DNA from: an uncultured Eubacterium sp.
GTDB lineage: Bacteria; Bacillota; Clostridia; Peptostreptococcales; Anaerovoracaceae
Assembly: GCA_937894585.1 (NCBI GenBank)
Contig: CALBGO010000109.1
Location: 1-44,287, forward strand
Length of the DNA stretch: 44,287 bases
Reading direction: 5' to 3'
The notes under the pieces were generated by a model. That model was not told the origin of the DNA. It searched no databases and worked only from the letters and a program-made list of their open reading frames with translations. Of this stretch, positions 23,616-33,367 are shown in pieces; the first letter of the stretch is position 1, and every line of letters begins with the position of its first letter. The translations under genes and the position numbers were made by a program.

Positions 23616-26234
23616 TCAATCCCGAATTGCTGCCTGCGCCGCTGCGATTCTTGCAATCGGAACGCGGAACGGCGAGCAGGAAACATAAGTCAGTCCGATT
23701 CTGTGACAGAAATCGATACTTCTCGGATCACCGCCGTGTTCTCCGCAGATACCCAGCTTGATGTTCGGTCTTGCCTGTCTGCCTAATTTCACGGCATTTT
23801 CCATCAGTCTTCCCACACCCTCCTGATCGATGGTCTGGAACGGATCGTCTTCTAAAATGCCCTTTTCCACATACTCCTTAATCAGCTTTCCTGTGTCGTC
23901 ACGGGAAAAACCGAAGGTCATCTGTGTCAGGTCGTTGGTTCCGAAAGAGAAAAACTCCGCTTCTTTGGCAATCTTATCTGCAACGATTGTTGCCCTCGGA
24001 ACTTCAATCATGGTGCCGATCATATAAGAAATATCGCTGCCGTATTTTTCTTTGCATTTTTCTGCTGTTTCAACGACAACCTGTTTCACATATTCCATTT
24101 CCTTTTCGATGCCGATTAACGGAATCATAATCTCCGGCACGATGTCCACATCTTTTTCCTGTGCTGTTTCGATGGCCGCTTCCATAATTGCCGTAGTCTG
24201 CATTTCCGCAATTTCAGGATAAGTAACCGCCAGACGACAGCCTCTGTGTCCCAGCATCGGGTTAAACTCATGAAGCTCCGCAGCAATTTCGTTCAGTCTT
24301 TCCACAGAAAGACCGGAGAGAGCGGAAACCTCCTTCGTGTCTGCTTCGGTATGAGGCAGGAACTCGTGAAGCGGCGGATCAAGCAGTCTGATGGTAACCG
24401 GTTTATCTTCCATCACTTCGTACATAGCCTTAAAGTCGGATTTCTGATAAGGCAGCAGTTTCGCAAGTGCTGTCCGTCTCTCTTCTTCCGTTTCAGCCAT
24501 AATCATCTGACGAATTGCCGGAATTCTTTCTTCTTCAAAGAACATATGCTCCGTTCTGCAAAGTCCGATTCCTTCTGCGCCGAATTCCACAGCCTGCGCA
24601 GCATCTCTCGGATTATCGGCATTGGTTCTGATTTTCAGTGTTCTGAGTTCGTCGGCCCAGGACATAACAGTTCCGAATTCACCGGAAAATTCCGGCGCAA
24701 CGGTTTCTATCTGACCGCAGTAAACTGCGCCTGTCGTTCCGTTTAAGGAAATATAGCCGCCTTCCGTGAAAACTCGCTCTCCTGCCTTCAGAGTCTTTCC
24801 GGCTTCGTCCACAACAATGGAGGAACAGCCCGCAACGCAGCATTTACCCATACCTCTTGCCACAACCGCAGCGTGAGAAGTCATACCGCCTCTTGCAGTC
24901 AGAATACCTTCTGCGGCAACCATACCTGCCAGGTCTTCAGGAGAAGTCTCCTGTCTTACTAAAATTGTCTTTTCACCGTTTGCGGAAGCAGCAACCGCAT
25001 CGGCTGCGTTGAAATAAATTCTGCCTGTTGCGGCGCCCGGAGATGCCGGAAGACCCTTTGCCAGCTCGTCGGCATTCTGTTCCGCTTCCGCATCAAAGTT
25101 CGGATGGAGCAGCTGATCAATCTGTGCGGGATCGATTCGAAGAACGGCAGTTTCCTTTGAAATCAGGCCTTCCTCCACCATATCAACCGCAACCTTTACA
25201 GCTGAAACCGCAGTTCTCTTTGCAGCTCTGGTCTGCAGCATATAGAGTTTGTTTCTTTCAACAGTAAACTCCATATCCTGCATATCTTTATAATGTTTTT
25301 CAAGCACCTCTGCAATGCGTTCAAAATCCTTGTAAACTTCCGGGAAACTTTCCGCCATTTCTTTAATCGGCTTCGGTGTTCTGATCCCCGCAACCACATC
25401 TTCGCCCTGCGCATTTACCAGAAATTCGCCGTACAGCCGGTTTTCACCGTTTGCCGGATTTCTTGTGAATGCAACGCCTGTACCTGATGTATCGCCCATA
25501 TTTCCGAATACCATGGACTGTACATTGACAGCAGTGCCCAGTTTGTCCGAAATGTTATTCAGCTTTCTGTAGAGAATCGCGCGGTCATTGTTCCATGAAC
25601 GGAAAACCGCCTGAATTGCCTCCATCAGCTGCTGCTCCGGCTCCTGCGGGAATTCTCTTCCCATCTCTTCTTTTACCAGAGCTTTATATCCGCAAATGAC
25701 TTCTTTCAGATCGTCTGTAGTCAGATCCACATCGAATTCCGCGCCGGATTTTTCTTTCTGTCCATCGAAAATTTTATCGAATTTGGATTTGGAAATTTCC
25801 ATTACAACATCGCCGAACATCTGAATAAATCTTCTGTAGCTGTCATAAGCAAAACGAGGATTTTCAGTCAGTTCCGCCAGGCTCTCAACTGTTTCATCGT
25901 TTAACCCCAGATTCAAAATGGTGTCCATCATACCCGGCATGGAAAATACGGAACCGGAACGAACAGAAACCAGCAGCGGATTATTTCTGTCTCCGAATTT
26001 CTTACCTGTTACATTTTCAAGTTCTTCCATCTTTGCGTGAATCTCTTCTACGATATCGCTTCCGATGGTTTTTCCCTCTTCGTAGTATCTGGTACATGCT
26101 TCTGTGGTTACAGTAAAGCCAAAGGGTACCGGCAGGCCGATTTTGGTCATCTCCGCCAGATTTGCGCCCTTGCCTCCCAGAAGACTTCTCATGTCTTTTG
26201 AACCTTCGTTAAACGAATAAACAAATTTGCTCAT
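23616..26234 (-). CDS. ppdK: Pyruvate, phosphate dikinase
   Basis: An 872-residue enzyme interconverting pyruvate, ATP and phosphate with PEP, AMP and pyrophosphate. The N-terminal ATP-grasp domain begins VYSFNEGSKDMRSLLGGKGA. The phosphohistidine domain has GGMTSHAAVVARGMGK. The C-terminal PEP-binding barrel ends with the catalytic cysteine in GICGEHGGDPRS and the final SPFRVPIARIAAAQA. The length is normal for the family. AGGAGGGC precedes the ATG. In anaerobes the enzyme often replaces or complements pyruvate kinase using PPi. It follows glyQS by 130 bases on the same strand, and no PPDK regulatory protein gene (DUF299) is adjacent. Confidence 0.96.
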   Translation of the reverse strand: MSKFVYSFNEGSKDMRSLLGGKGANLAEMTKIGLPVPFGFTVTTEACTRYYEEGKTIGSDIVEEIHAKMEELENVTGKKFGDRNNPLLVSVRSGSVFSMPGMMDTILNLGLNDETVESLAELTENPRFAYDSYRRFIQMFGDVVMEISKSKFDKIFDGQKEKSGAEFDVDLTTDDLKEVICGYKALVKEEMGREFPQEPEQQLMEAIQAVFRSWNNDRAILYRKLNNISDKLGTAVNVQSMVFGNMGDTSGTGVAFTRNPANGENRLYGEFLVNAQGEDVVAGIRTPKPIKEMAESFPEVYKDFERIAEVLEKHYKDMQDMEFTVERNKLYMLQTRAAKRTAVSAVKVAVDMVEEGLISKETAVLRIDPAQIDQLLHPNFDAEAEQNADELAKGLPASPGAATGRIYFNAADAVAASANGEKTILVRQETSPEDLAGMVAAEGILTARGGMTSHAAVVARGMGKCCVAGCSSIVVDEAGKTLKAGERVFTEGGYISLNGTTGAVYCGQIETVAPEFSGEFGTVMSWADELRTLKIRTNADNPRDAAQAVEFGAEGIGLCRTEHMFFEEERIPAIRQMIMAETEEERRTALAKLLPYQKSDFKAMYEVMEDKPVTIRLLDPPLHEFLPHTEADTKEVSALSGLSVERLNEIAAELHEFNPMLGHRGCRLAVTYPEIAEMQTTAIMEAAIETAQEKDVDIVPEIMIPLIGIEKEMEYVKQVVVETAEKCKEKYGSDISYMIGTMIEVPRATIVADKIAKEAEFFSFGTNDLTQMTFGFSRDDTGKLIKEYVEKGILEDDPFQTIDQEGVGRLMENAVKLGRQARPNIKLGICGEHGGDPRSIDFCHRIGLTYVSCSPFRVPIARIAAAQAAIRD

Positions 26235-26364
26235 ATATGTTGCCCTCCTTACGCGTCTTTTGCGTTTCCTAAAAGAAGCCGATATTTTTATGTTCTGACT
26301 TTAACACGAAAAAAACACGCCGTCAATCTCTTTTGAATATTTGAAAGAATTATCAAAAAAGACT

Positions 26365-27768
26365 TTAAAAAATAAGTTTTTCTTCTATATAATTTTTCAC
26401 TTCGTTAATCGGAAGTCTTACCTGCTCCATAGTATCTCTGTCACGAATCGTTACGCAGCCGTCGGTTTCGGTGTCAAAATCCACGCAGATGCAGAATGGT
26501 GTGCCGATTTCGTCTTCTCTTCTGTATCTCTTTCCGATAGAACCTGCCGCATCGTAATCAACCGGGAAGTACTTAGCCAGTTCTTCGAAAATCGGTTCCG
26601 CAACCGGCGCCAGTTTCTTTGCAAGAGGCAGTACCGCAGCCTTAAACGGAGCCAGAGCCGGATGGAATTTCATAACTACTCTGGTATCTTCTTTGCCCTT
26701 TGCATCGGTCACAGTCTCTTCGCTGTAAGCATCCACCAGGAATGCCAGTGCAACTCTGTCTGCACCCAGAGACGGTTCGATACAGTACGGAATGTATTTT
26801 TCACCGGTTTCGGAATCAACATAGTTCATTTCCTGACCGGAGAATTCACTGTGCTGCTTCAGGTCGAAATCGGTTCTGTCAGCAATTCCCCACAGTTCGC
26901 CCCAGCCGAACGGGAACAGGTATTCAAGGTCTGTCGTCGCATTGCTGTAGTGAGACAGTTCTTCCTTCTCATGATCGCGGGTTCTGATATTTTCCATATT
27001 CATATTCAAAGATTTCAGGAAATCGATGCAGTACTGCTTCCAGTAATCGAACCATTCCAGATCAGTGCCCGGCTTGCAGAAGAATTCCAGTTCCATCTGC
27101 TCGAACTCTCTGGTTCTGAATGTGAAATTGCCCGGCGTAATCTCGTTACGGAAAGATTTACCAATCTGAGCAATACCGAACGGAATTTTCTTTCTTGCCG
27201 TTCTCTGCACATTTTTGAAATTGACGAAAATACCCTGAGCGGTTTCCGGTCTTAAATAAAGCTCGGACTTGGAATCTTCCGTAACGCCCTGGAAAGTCTT
27301 GAACATCAGGTTGAACTGTCTGATTCCCGTAAAATTGCTCTTTCCGCATTCCGGGCAGACGATACCCTTTTCGGCAATATAGCCTTCTAATTTTTCATTG
27401 CTCCAGCCGTCCACAGGAACAACCTCCATACCCTGCTGCTGCATATAATCTTCAATCAGCTTATCCGCTCTGAATCTGGCTTTGCATTCTTTACAGTCAA
27501 TCAGCGGGTCCGCAAATCCGCCCACATGACCGGAGGCTTCCCATGTTCTCGGGTTCATCAGAATAGCCGCGTCAAGACCCACATTGAATTTGGATTCCTG
27601 TACGAACTTTTTCCACCATGCCTTTTTTACATTATTTTTGAATTCAACACCGAGAGGACCGTAATCCCATGTATTTGCAAGACCTCCGTAAATTTCGGAA
27701 CCCGGATATACAAATCCTCTGTTCTTTGCCAGTGCAACAATTTTTTCCATTGTAACTTCTCTGCTCAT
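26365..27768 (-). CDS. glyQS: Glycine-tRNA ligase, single-chain (alpha2) type
   Basis: A 467-residue class II synthetase charging tRNA-Gly. The N-terminus KIVALAKNRGFVYPGSEIYG and NTWDYGPLG are typical of the alpha2 enzyme. Motif 2 is in FRNEITPGNFTFRTREFEQME, and motif 3 lies in SLGADRVALAFL. The zinc-type insertion has CKECKARF and CPECGKSNF. The alpha2 form, not the alpha2beta2 glyQ/glyS pair, occupies the place downstream of recO where Bacillus carries glyQ-glyS. I see no T-box leader in the 61-base gap before it. Confidence 0.95.
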   Translation of the reverse strand: MSREVTMEKIVALAKNRGFVYPGSEIYGGLANTWDYGPLGVEFKNNVKKAWWKKFVQESKFNVGLDAAILMNPRTWEASGHVGGFADPLIDCKECKARFRADKLIEDYMQQQGMEVVPVDGWSNEKLEGYIAEKGIVCPECGKSNFTGIRQFNLMFKTFQGVTEDSKSELYLRPETAQGIFVNFKNVQRTARKKIPFGIAQIGKSFRNEITPGNFTFRTREFEQMELEFFCKPGTDLEWFDYWKQYCIDFLKSLNMNMENIRTRDHEKEELSHYSNATTDLEYLFPFGWGELWGIADRTDFDLKQHSEFSGQEMNYVDSETGEKYIPYCIEPSLGADRVALAFLVDAYSEETVTDAKGKEDTRVVMKFHPALAPFKAAVLPLAKKLAPVAEPIFEELAKYFPVDYDAAGSIGKRYRREDEIGTPFCICVDFDTETDGCVTIRDRDTMEQVRLPINEVKNYIEEKLIF

Positions 27769-27829
27769 TGATAAATTTCCTGCCCTTTCAAAATTATAAT
27801 TTCAGTTTCTTTCGTTTCAGCCTTCCGCC

Positions 27830-28597
27830 TTATTCTTCCTCTTTCAGCTCAAAATCTTCTTCGTCATCATCACAGTCGGATACGGGAGCCTCTTTCTTCT
27901 CGGCGCTGCCCTGTTCTCCGTGCAGTTCATCGTATCTGCAGTCGTCGCACCGCTCCTCGCAAGGCTCCTCGCAGGTTTCGCAGTCTTTATCGCAGATATC
28001 GATACAGCAGTCGATATCGTAGTCGCCGCCTTTATCTTTTCTCAGCTTTTCTTTGGCCTCCATCGCAAACTCTTTTGCTTTTCCGAAAGCCTCGCTGCCC
28101 TTCTCTTTGATATCCTCATAAACGCCCGGCGCTTTTTCGCGAATGTCTTCGTAAAGGTCGCTGCCCTTTTCCTTTGCATCTTCATAGAAATCGCCTGCTT
28201 TTTCTGTCAGGTCGATGACAGAGCCGTCTTCTTTGACAAATTCAATTTTACATTTAAAACCAAAGGCTGCCACAATACCGGCAATCATACCCCATGGCGC
28301 AACCACGGTTCCCAAAACACCTACAGTCAGCGGAATATTTACGAGGGTATCACCGTCTCTGGTAACCAGAATTTTGGAGATATTGCCTTTTTTTACGATT
28401 TCTTTCATACCCGCAATCAGAGCTTCTTTCTGGTCCCCCAGCTTTCTTCCCGGCTTACGGTCAATGGTCTCCTCAATCGCGATAATCGCATCCACGACAT
28501 TACCTTCAGACTGCTCCAGAGCTTCTTTCGCTTCCCGGTAAGTCACACCGGTTCTGTCCTTGACCAGTTCAATCTTTTCTAAAGTGATTTCCATCAT
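27830..28597 (-). CDS. DUF4342 protein with UBA-like head, helical repeats and Cys-rich acidic tail
   Basis: A 255-residue protein. Residues 1-45 resemble a UBA/EF-Ts-like helical bundle (VKDRTGVTYREAKEALEQ, GNVVDAIIAIEE). Residues about 50-130 are the DUF4342 part, with a hydrophobic segment (IPLTVGVLGTVVAPWGMIAGIVAAFGF). From about 133 to 190 come approximately 11-residue amphipathic repeats of the form DxYEDxxEKGS/A, like apolipoprotein or LEA helices. The tail is acidic and holds eight cysteines within 24 residues (CCIDICDKDCETCEEPC and following). AGGAGG precedes two adjacent ATG codons. It is nine bases downstream of recO, an unusual member of this conserved cluster. Function unknown; membrane association and metal binding by the tail are inferences. 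Confidence 0.75.
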   Translation of the reverse strand: MMEITLEKIELVKDRTGVTYREAKEALEQSEGNVVDAIIAIEETIDRKPGRKLGDQKEALIAGMKEIVKKGNISKILVTRDGDTLVNIPLTVGVLGTVVAPWGMIAGIVAAFGFKCKIEFVKEDGSVIDLTEKAGDFYEDAKEKGSDLYEDIREKAPGVYEDIKEKGSEAFGKAKEFAMEAKEKLRKDKGGDYDIDCCIDICDKDCETCEEPCEERCDDCRYDELHGEQGSAEKKEAPVSDCDDDEEDFELKEEE

Positions 28598-28605
28598 TCT
28601 ACCTC

Positions 28606-29349
28606 CTAAAATTCTCCTTGGAAAATATGTTCACTTTTCAGAGTTCCCAAGTCTAAATGGTATGACATATATTTTCTCAGAATACACTGCAGTTCCTCTG
28701 CCGCATCATCGCCCAAAGCGATTTTTTCAAAGCTTTCTACAGGTGTTTTCAAAAAAAACTTTAATACACTAACTATATCAAATTTCGGCACATAAATCAA
28801 TGCGTCCTTTCCCGGATTTCTGCATTTTCCGCAGACTGCTCCGCCATCTTTCACGCTGAAATAATCTGTCTTTTCTCTTCCGCAGCAGACGCACCTGTCC
28901 AAAACAGGAAAGCTTCCCAGAATATGCAGAGCTTTAACCTCGTAAGCCAGTACCAGAGTTTTATGCTTCTGCTCTCTCTTCTCCATGGCAGCAAGAAAGG
29001 ACACCAGAAGATTAAAAAGCTTCGGCTGAGGCACTTCTTCAAATACCAGCTTTTCGGTCAGCTCCAGCACAAAAGAGCTTTCCATATACTTGTCCACATT
29101 TTCACCGATTCCAAAAAAGCTGCGCACCACTTCGCCGCTGTTCAGATTGTAATAATCGCGCCCTTTGTAAAGCTCGTAGTTTCCGTAGGTAAAAGGCCGA
29201 AGCGCCAGCGCCGCCTTGCTTCTGCTCTTTTCCGAAAATCCCGTTCCCGCACTGATTTTTCCGTATTTCTTTGTGAACAAAAGAATCATCCGTCTTCCGC
29301 CGGTCGCTTTTACCTGCCTGAAGATGATTCCTTCCGTATTGATATACAT
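28606..29349 (-). CDS. recO: DNA repair protein RecO
   Basis: A 247-residue protein with an N-terminal OB fold (TEGIIFRQVKATGGRRMILL) and a C-terminal helical domain. The zinc-finger cysteines are present: CVCCGREK around 153-156 and CGKC at 173-176. RecO works with RecR to load RecA on SSB-coated gaps. It follows era by three bases, the same order as in Bacillus. Confidence 0.92.
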   Translation of the reverse strand: MYINTEGIIFRQVKATGGRRMILLFTKKYGKISAGTGFSEKSRSKAALALRPFTYGNYELYKGRDYYNLNSGEVVRSFFGIGENVDKYMESSFVLELTEKLVFEEVPQPKLFNLLVSFLAAMEKREQKHKTLVLAYEVKALHILGSFPVLDRCVCCGREKTDYFSVKDGGAVCGKCRNPGKDALIYVPKFDIVSVLKFFLKTPVESFEKIALGDDAAEELQCILRKYMSYHLDLGTLKSEHIFQGEF

Positions 29350-29352
29350 ACT

Positions 29353-30279
29353 TTATTCCCTGTATCCGAAATTAGACAGCGCAAAATCACTGTCTCTCCA
29401 GTTTTCTTTTACTTTTACCCAGGTTTCCAGATATACTTTCGTACCCAAAAGCGCTTCGATTTCCATACGGGCGCTTTTGCCGATGCCCTTCAGCTTCTTG
29501 CCCTGCTTTCCGATGATAATTCCTTTGTGCGATTTCTTTTCACAGTAAATCACTGCGCCGATTCTGGTAATACCCGGTTCTTCTTTGTAAGATTCGATTT
29601 CGACGGCAACACCGTGCGGCACTTCCTCATCCAGATAATTAAGTACCTTTTCCCGAATGATTTCACTGACAATAAAACGCTCCGGATGGTCTGTCACCAT
29701 ATCCTCGGGGAAAAACATAGGGCCTTCTTCCAAATATGTCTCCAGCTTGGCAAGAAGCTGCGGCACATTTTTTCCCTCCAAGGCGGAAGTTCCGAAAATC
29801 CCGTCAAAAACTCCGGTCTCATCGTATTCCTCGAAAATCCCTCTGTATTCCTCCGGACTCATCTTGTCGATTTTATTTATGATAAGAATTTTCGGCGTGG
29901 ATAATTCTCTGATCATCTCTAAAATGTATCTATCCCCGGGGCCTTTCTTTATGCTGCCATCCACCAGAAATAAAATCACATCAACTTCTTTGAATGTGTT
30001 GACCGCCATTTCCGTCATAGCTGCGCCCAGCTTGTTTCTCGCCTTGTGAATACCCGGTGTGTCAATAAAGACCATCTGCACGCCGTCAGCGCCGAAGCTT
30101 CCCAAAGACTTCGCCTTTTCGGGATCATCGAATCTGGTGTAAATCCCTCTGATACTGTTTCTTGTGGTCTGGGGCTTGTCCGTAGTAATTGCGATTTTTT
30201 CGCCCAGTATACTGTTAAGCAGTGTCGATTTTCCCACATTGGGACGGCCGATAATGCCGATAAAACCTGATTTCATCAT
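29353..30279 (-). CDS. era: GTPase Era
   Basis: A 308-residue GTPase needed for 16S rRNA maturation and 30S assembly. G1 is GRPNVGKST at about 11-19, G3 is DTPG, and G4 is NKID. The C-terminal KH domain with IGKQGKKLKGIGKSARMEIE and the ending VKENWRDSDFALSNFGY is characteristic. Its ATG overlaps the cdd stop in an ATGA arrangement. Confidence 0.95.
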   Translation of the reverse strand: MMKSGFIGIIGRPNVGKSTLLNSILGEKIAITTDKPQTTRNSIRGIYTRFDDPEKAKSLGSFGADGVQMVFIDTPGIHKARNKLGAAMTEMAVNTFKEVDVILFLVDGSIKKGPGDRYILEMIRELSTPKILIINKIDKMSPEEYRGIFEEYDETGVFDGIFGTSALEGKNVPQLLAKLETYLEEGPMFFPEDMVTDHPERFIVSEIIREKVLNYLDEEVPHGVAVEIESYKEEPGITRIGAVIYCEKKSHKGIIIGKQGKKLKGIGKSARMEIEALLGTKVYLETWVKVKENWRDSDFALSNFGYRE

Positions 30280-30653
30280 AATCTAAATCCTTCCGGTAAT
30301 AATTCTCTTAATTTATAGATTTTCAGATGCTCCTCATCCTCGCCGAAAATCACGGTAAGGTCCGGCGCAAATTCATAGAGAAACTGGCGGCAGATTCCGC
30401 ACGGAGCGGCTTCTCCCGATTCTCCCGCTACAGCAATAGCCTCAAATTCGTGAAAACCTTCGGAAACAGCTTTAACGCATGCTGTCCGTTCCGCGCAGAT
30501 AGCGCCTCCGTAAGAGGAATTCTCCACATTGACGCCGGTAAAGACTTCTCCGCTTTTCGTCAGCAGGGCCGCGCCCACCCGATAATTTGAAAAGGGTACA
30601 AAGGCATTAGGCAAAACCGCTGCCGCTTTTTGATATAATTCTCTGTAATCCAT
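30276..30653 (-). CDS. cdd: Cytidine deaminase
   Basis: A 125-residue zinc enzyme deaminating cytidine and deoxycytidine. The catalytic CAE motif is at 53-55 (AICAERTACVKA) and the second zinc pair at PCGIC (84-88). Length and sequence are typical of the homotetrameric form. It is directly upstream of era; the dgkA gene often found between ybeY and cdd is missing here. Confidence 0.95.
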   Translation of the reverse strand: MDYRELYQKAAAVLPNAFVPFSNYRVGAALLTKSGEVFTGVNVENSSYGGAICAERTACVKAVSEGFHEFEAIAVAGESGEAAPCGICRQFLYEFAPDLTVIFGEDEEHLKIYKLRELLPEGFRL

Positions 30654-30739
30654 GATACTCTCCTCATATCTTTCTCTTCGCTGCCTTTCCGTCCGGCATC
30701 TGTCCCGACAGACTTACCGGATGGCAGGGTATACGGCTT

Positions 30740-31198
30740 TTATTCTTCTCTTCCGATTCCAAGATGCTGCATCACTTCTTCTTCTCTCTTTCGCATCTGC
30801 CGTTTTTCAGACTCCTCCATATGATCGTAGCCCAAAAGATGAAGTATGCTGTGGGTAAACAGATAAATGGTTTCCCTCTCGATGCTGTGTCCCAGTTCCT
30901 GCGCCTGCTCCCGCACTCTGTCGCTGCAGATTACCACATCGCCCAGACAGATTTCGCCGAAATCCGGCACATCGTTCAAATCCTCAAATTGCGGGAAGGA
31001 AAGTACATCTGTCACCCGGTCGGTATCCCTGAAATCCCGATTAAGTGTTCTGATTTCTTCCGCAGATACGAAAGTAACGCTGACTTCACTTCTGTCCGTA
31101 TCAACACCTTCCAGTTCCAGACAATATTCTGCTGCCTTTTCCATAGTATCCAGAATTTCTCTTTCCACCTGCTGTTCTTCTTCAAAATATATATTCAT
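30740..31198 (-). CDS. ybeY: Endoribonuclease YbeY
   Basis: A 152-residue metal-dependent RNase of 16S rRNA processing and ribosome quality control. The zinc motif HSILHLLGYDH is present, preceded by the conserved LNRDFRDTDRVTDVLSFP. It follows phoH by 131 bases; pgpH (yqfF), usually between them in Firmicutes, is absent. Confidence 0.95.
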   Translation of the reverse strand: MNIYFEEEQQVEREILDTMEKAAEYCLELEGVDTDRSEVSVTFVSAEEIRTLNRDFRDTDRVTDVLSFPQFEDLNDVPDFGEICLGDVVICSDRVREQAQELGHSIERETIYLFTHSILHLLGYDHMEESEKRQMRKREEEVMQHLGIGREE

Positions 31199-31329
31199 AT
31201 CCTGCTCTTTTCTTCCATACTCTTTATATTACCCTAATTTGCTCTTCAAGAGATTCTTTTTTCTTTTGAGCCTGCACTTCCGTTCTTTGAATTTCCTTCT
31301 TCTATATTCTGCAGGATTCACCTCTGAAT

Positions 31330-32313
31330 TCACTCCTGAATTTCCTCCGGATGCTGTTTATAAAAACTGTCGTAAGCATTGATGATCTTCTTCACCAGCT
31401 CGTGACGAACCACATCCACATCTTTCAGATAGCAGAAATCAATATCCCTGACATGTTTCAGGATCTTTTCGGCTTCAACAAGACCGCTCTTTCTGCCTCT
31501 AGGCAGGTCAATCTGCGTCACATCGCCCGTTACCACCACTTTGGAGCCGAAACCCATACGGGTAAGAAACATCTTCATCTGCTCTCTGGTGGTGTTCTGC
31601 GCTTCGTCCAGTATAATGAAGGAATTATCAAGTGTTCTGCCCCTCATATATGCCAGCGGAACCACTTCGATAACCTCTTTTTCTTTCAGGCGCAGAGCAT
31701 TTTCTCTGCCTAAAACATCATAAAGCGCGTCATATAACGGACGCAAATACGGGTCCACCTTTTCCTGTAAATCTCCCGGCAGAAAACCCAGGCGTTCTCC
31801 TGCCTCCACTGCCGGTCTTGCCAGAATAATCTTCTGCACCTCCTTATTCTTAAAGGCGCTGACTGCCATCGCCACAGCAATATAGGTTTTTCCGGTTCCC
31901 GCAGGACCAATACCGAACACCACATCTTTTTTACGGATGCTGTCCACATATTTCTTCTGTCCGATTGTCTTGGGTTTCAGCGGCTTTCCTCTGCTTGTAA
32001 AACAGATAATATCTTTACTTACATTCTCATCTCTGTAAGAAAGTCCCTGCTTCTTGATACTGATAATATAGTTCACCTTCTGCAGATCCAGATGTTCTCC
32101 GCTTTCAAGCAGCACCATCAGCTCCTTCAGAATGCCTTCGGCCAGTTCCTCCTGTCCTCCGCGAAGCAGAAGGCAGTTGTCTCTCTGAAAAATCTCCGTA
32201 CCGGTATGCTCCTTAATCAGATTCAGGTTGGCATCCATATTGCCGAAAAGCTCAATCCGGTCCACATCATCTTCAATCTGTATCTTTTTCAGTTCTTCGC
32301 TTGTGCTTGTCAA
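31330..32313 (-). CDS. phoH: PhoH family ATPase (YbeZ-like)
   Basis: A 327-residue protein with an N-terminal KH-like region and a C-terminal PhoH ATPase domain. Walker A is GPAGTGKT at about 136-143 and Walker B is in FIILDEAQNTT, with the family signature ARPAVEAGERLGFLPGD. It partners YbeY in RNA metabolism. The start is TTG at 32313, preceded by AAGGAG at seven bases and lying inside the last 41 bases of yqfD. Confidence 0.93.
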   Translation of the reverse strand: MTSTSEELKKIQIEDDVDRIELFGNMDANLNLIKEHTGTEIFQRDNCLLLRGGQEELAEGILKELMVLLESGEHLDLQKVNYIISIKKQGLSYRDENVSKDIICFTSRGKPLKPKTIGQKKYVDSIRKKDVVFGIGPAGTGKTYIAVAMAVSAFKNKEVQKIILARPAVEAGERLGFLPGDLQEKVDPYLRPLYDALYDVLGRENALRLKEKEVIEVVPLAYMRGRTLDNSFIILDEAQNTTREQMKMFLTRMGFGSKVVVTGDVTQIDLPRGRKSGLVEAEKILKHVRDIDFCYLKDVDVVRHELVKKIINAYDSFYKQHPEEIQE

Positions 32314-33367
32314 TTACAATCTCCTTTTCTGTCCCGACCTGCTGCCGGGTTTCTATTGTTCCATATACCCTTATTATATTTTTTTTCTCGTCAAAATGAA
32401 AGTCTTTCTTTAAAATTTCCGCCTGCTTGGGTATATTTTCTTTGATCCATCGGCGCAGCATAGCCTCCGCTTTTCTTTCCCTCGCTTTCCCTTTTTCCAA
32501 AGGGGCTTCCGTTTCCGTATTCTTTGAAATATCATCCGTTCCTTCGCCGGAAGATACAGGCGGCATATAAAAGGAAAAATAATACGGCACGCGGGCAACA
32601 ATTTTTCCTTCGGCATGGGCGTAATGATACAGTTTTTTTCCTTCTTTAACAGGATAGCTGGGATGCTCCACAGGAATTTTTCCTGTAATTAGTATATCCC
32701 CTTTCCGCACAAAATCATTCGCTGCCGCTTTCGCTCTGCCGCGGTAAGTATAAATTCTTTCGATGTAACAGTCCTTCTCTGCCACAATATTACAAGGTAC
32801 ATCCCTGTTTTCTTCCGATACGGGCGCCTGCCTGCTTTCCGAAATCTGCACCTCTGCATAACCTCCGTCATAGGCAACTCTCGCCCAGACAATTTCATCA
32901 AAGGTTTCAAAAAGCATCCGCTCAATCGCATCACAGTCAAAATTTCTGCGCGCCCCCTCGTAAAGCCCTTCTTCTGCAATTGCCTCTCTGATACTGCTTT
33001 CCGTAATACTTTTGCATCCGATTACTTTGATTTCTCTTACAAACAAAGACTGCGCCGAGAAAAAAAGCAAAAAAAGACATATGCCCGCTATGGTCATTTT
33101 GCTTTTTTTCATTCTGTATGCACGGACTCTTGCACCGCGCCTTTCAATCACTGTAAGACGATGGGTACTTCCCGCAAGCTTTTTCAGCGTATCAACCCCC
33201 TCCCTGCTGACAGTCAGATGGATCTCGGTTTCATCTTTGTAAACTACATTCCGAATCCGAACACCTTTTGCCGCCGCCTGCGAAAGAAGCTTCTCCGGCT
33301 TAAATCCCTCAAGTTTTATACTTACCCGCTCTCCGATAAAATTCGATACCTCTGATTTCCCCTTCAA
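32273..33367 (-). CDS. yqfD: Sporulation protein YqfD
   Basis: About 364 residues. The N-terminal part with RVSIKLEGFKPEKLLSQAAA, one membrane helix at about 90-107 (MTIAGICLFLLFFSAQSL), and a large outer domain starting VREIKVIGCKSITESSIREA match YqfD, a mother-cell membrane protein needed for normal forespore engulfment. I prefer a TTG at 33367, 11 bases after GGGAAGG; a GTG at 33394 is the alternative. Either way the gene overlaps yqfC by 59-86 bases. Between about residues 270 and 300 there is a low-complexity stretch (SSGEGTDDISKNTETEAPLE) not usual for the family. Confidence 0.88.
   Translation of the reverse strand: MKGKSEVSNFIGERVSIKLEGFKPEKLLSQAAAKGVRIRNVVYKDETEIHLTVSREGVDTLKKLAGSTHRLTVIERRGARVRAYRMKKSKMTIAGICLFLLFFSAQSLFVREIKVIGCKSITESSIREAIAEEGLYEGARRNFDCDAIERMLFETFDEIVWARVAYDGGYAEVQISESRQAPVSEENRDVPCNIVAEKDCYIERIYTYRGRAKAAANDFVRKGDILITGKIPVEHPSYPVKEGKKLYHYAHAEGKIVARVPYYFSFYMPPVSSGEGTDDISKNTETEAPLEKGKARERKAEAMLRRWIKENIPKQAEILKKDFHFDEKKNIIRVYGTIETRQQVGTEKEIVIDKHKRRTEKDTD

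Noticed and set aside
26341..27255. 304-residue plus-strand frame
   Set aside because: It is a shadow of glyQS on the opposite strand; glyQS has all synthetase motifs.
27769..27829. T-box leader for glyQS
   Set aside because: The gap is only 61 bases and shows no T-box core or terminator.
28924..29904. 326-residue plus-strand frame
   Set aside because: It is antisense to recO and era, both clearly recognisable.
31305..31345. 12-bp direct repeat around the phoH stop (AATTCAGGAGTG / AATTCAGAGGTG)
   Set aside because: Two imperfect short copies only; simple slippage is sufficient.
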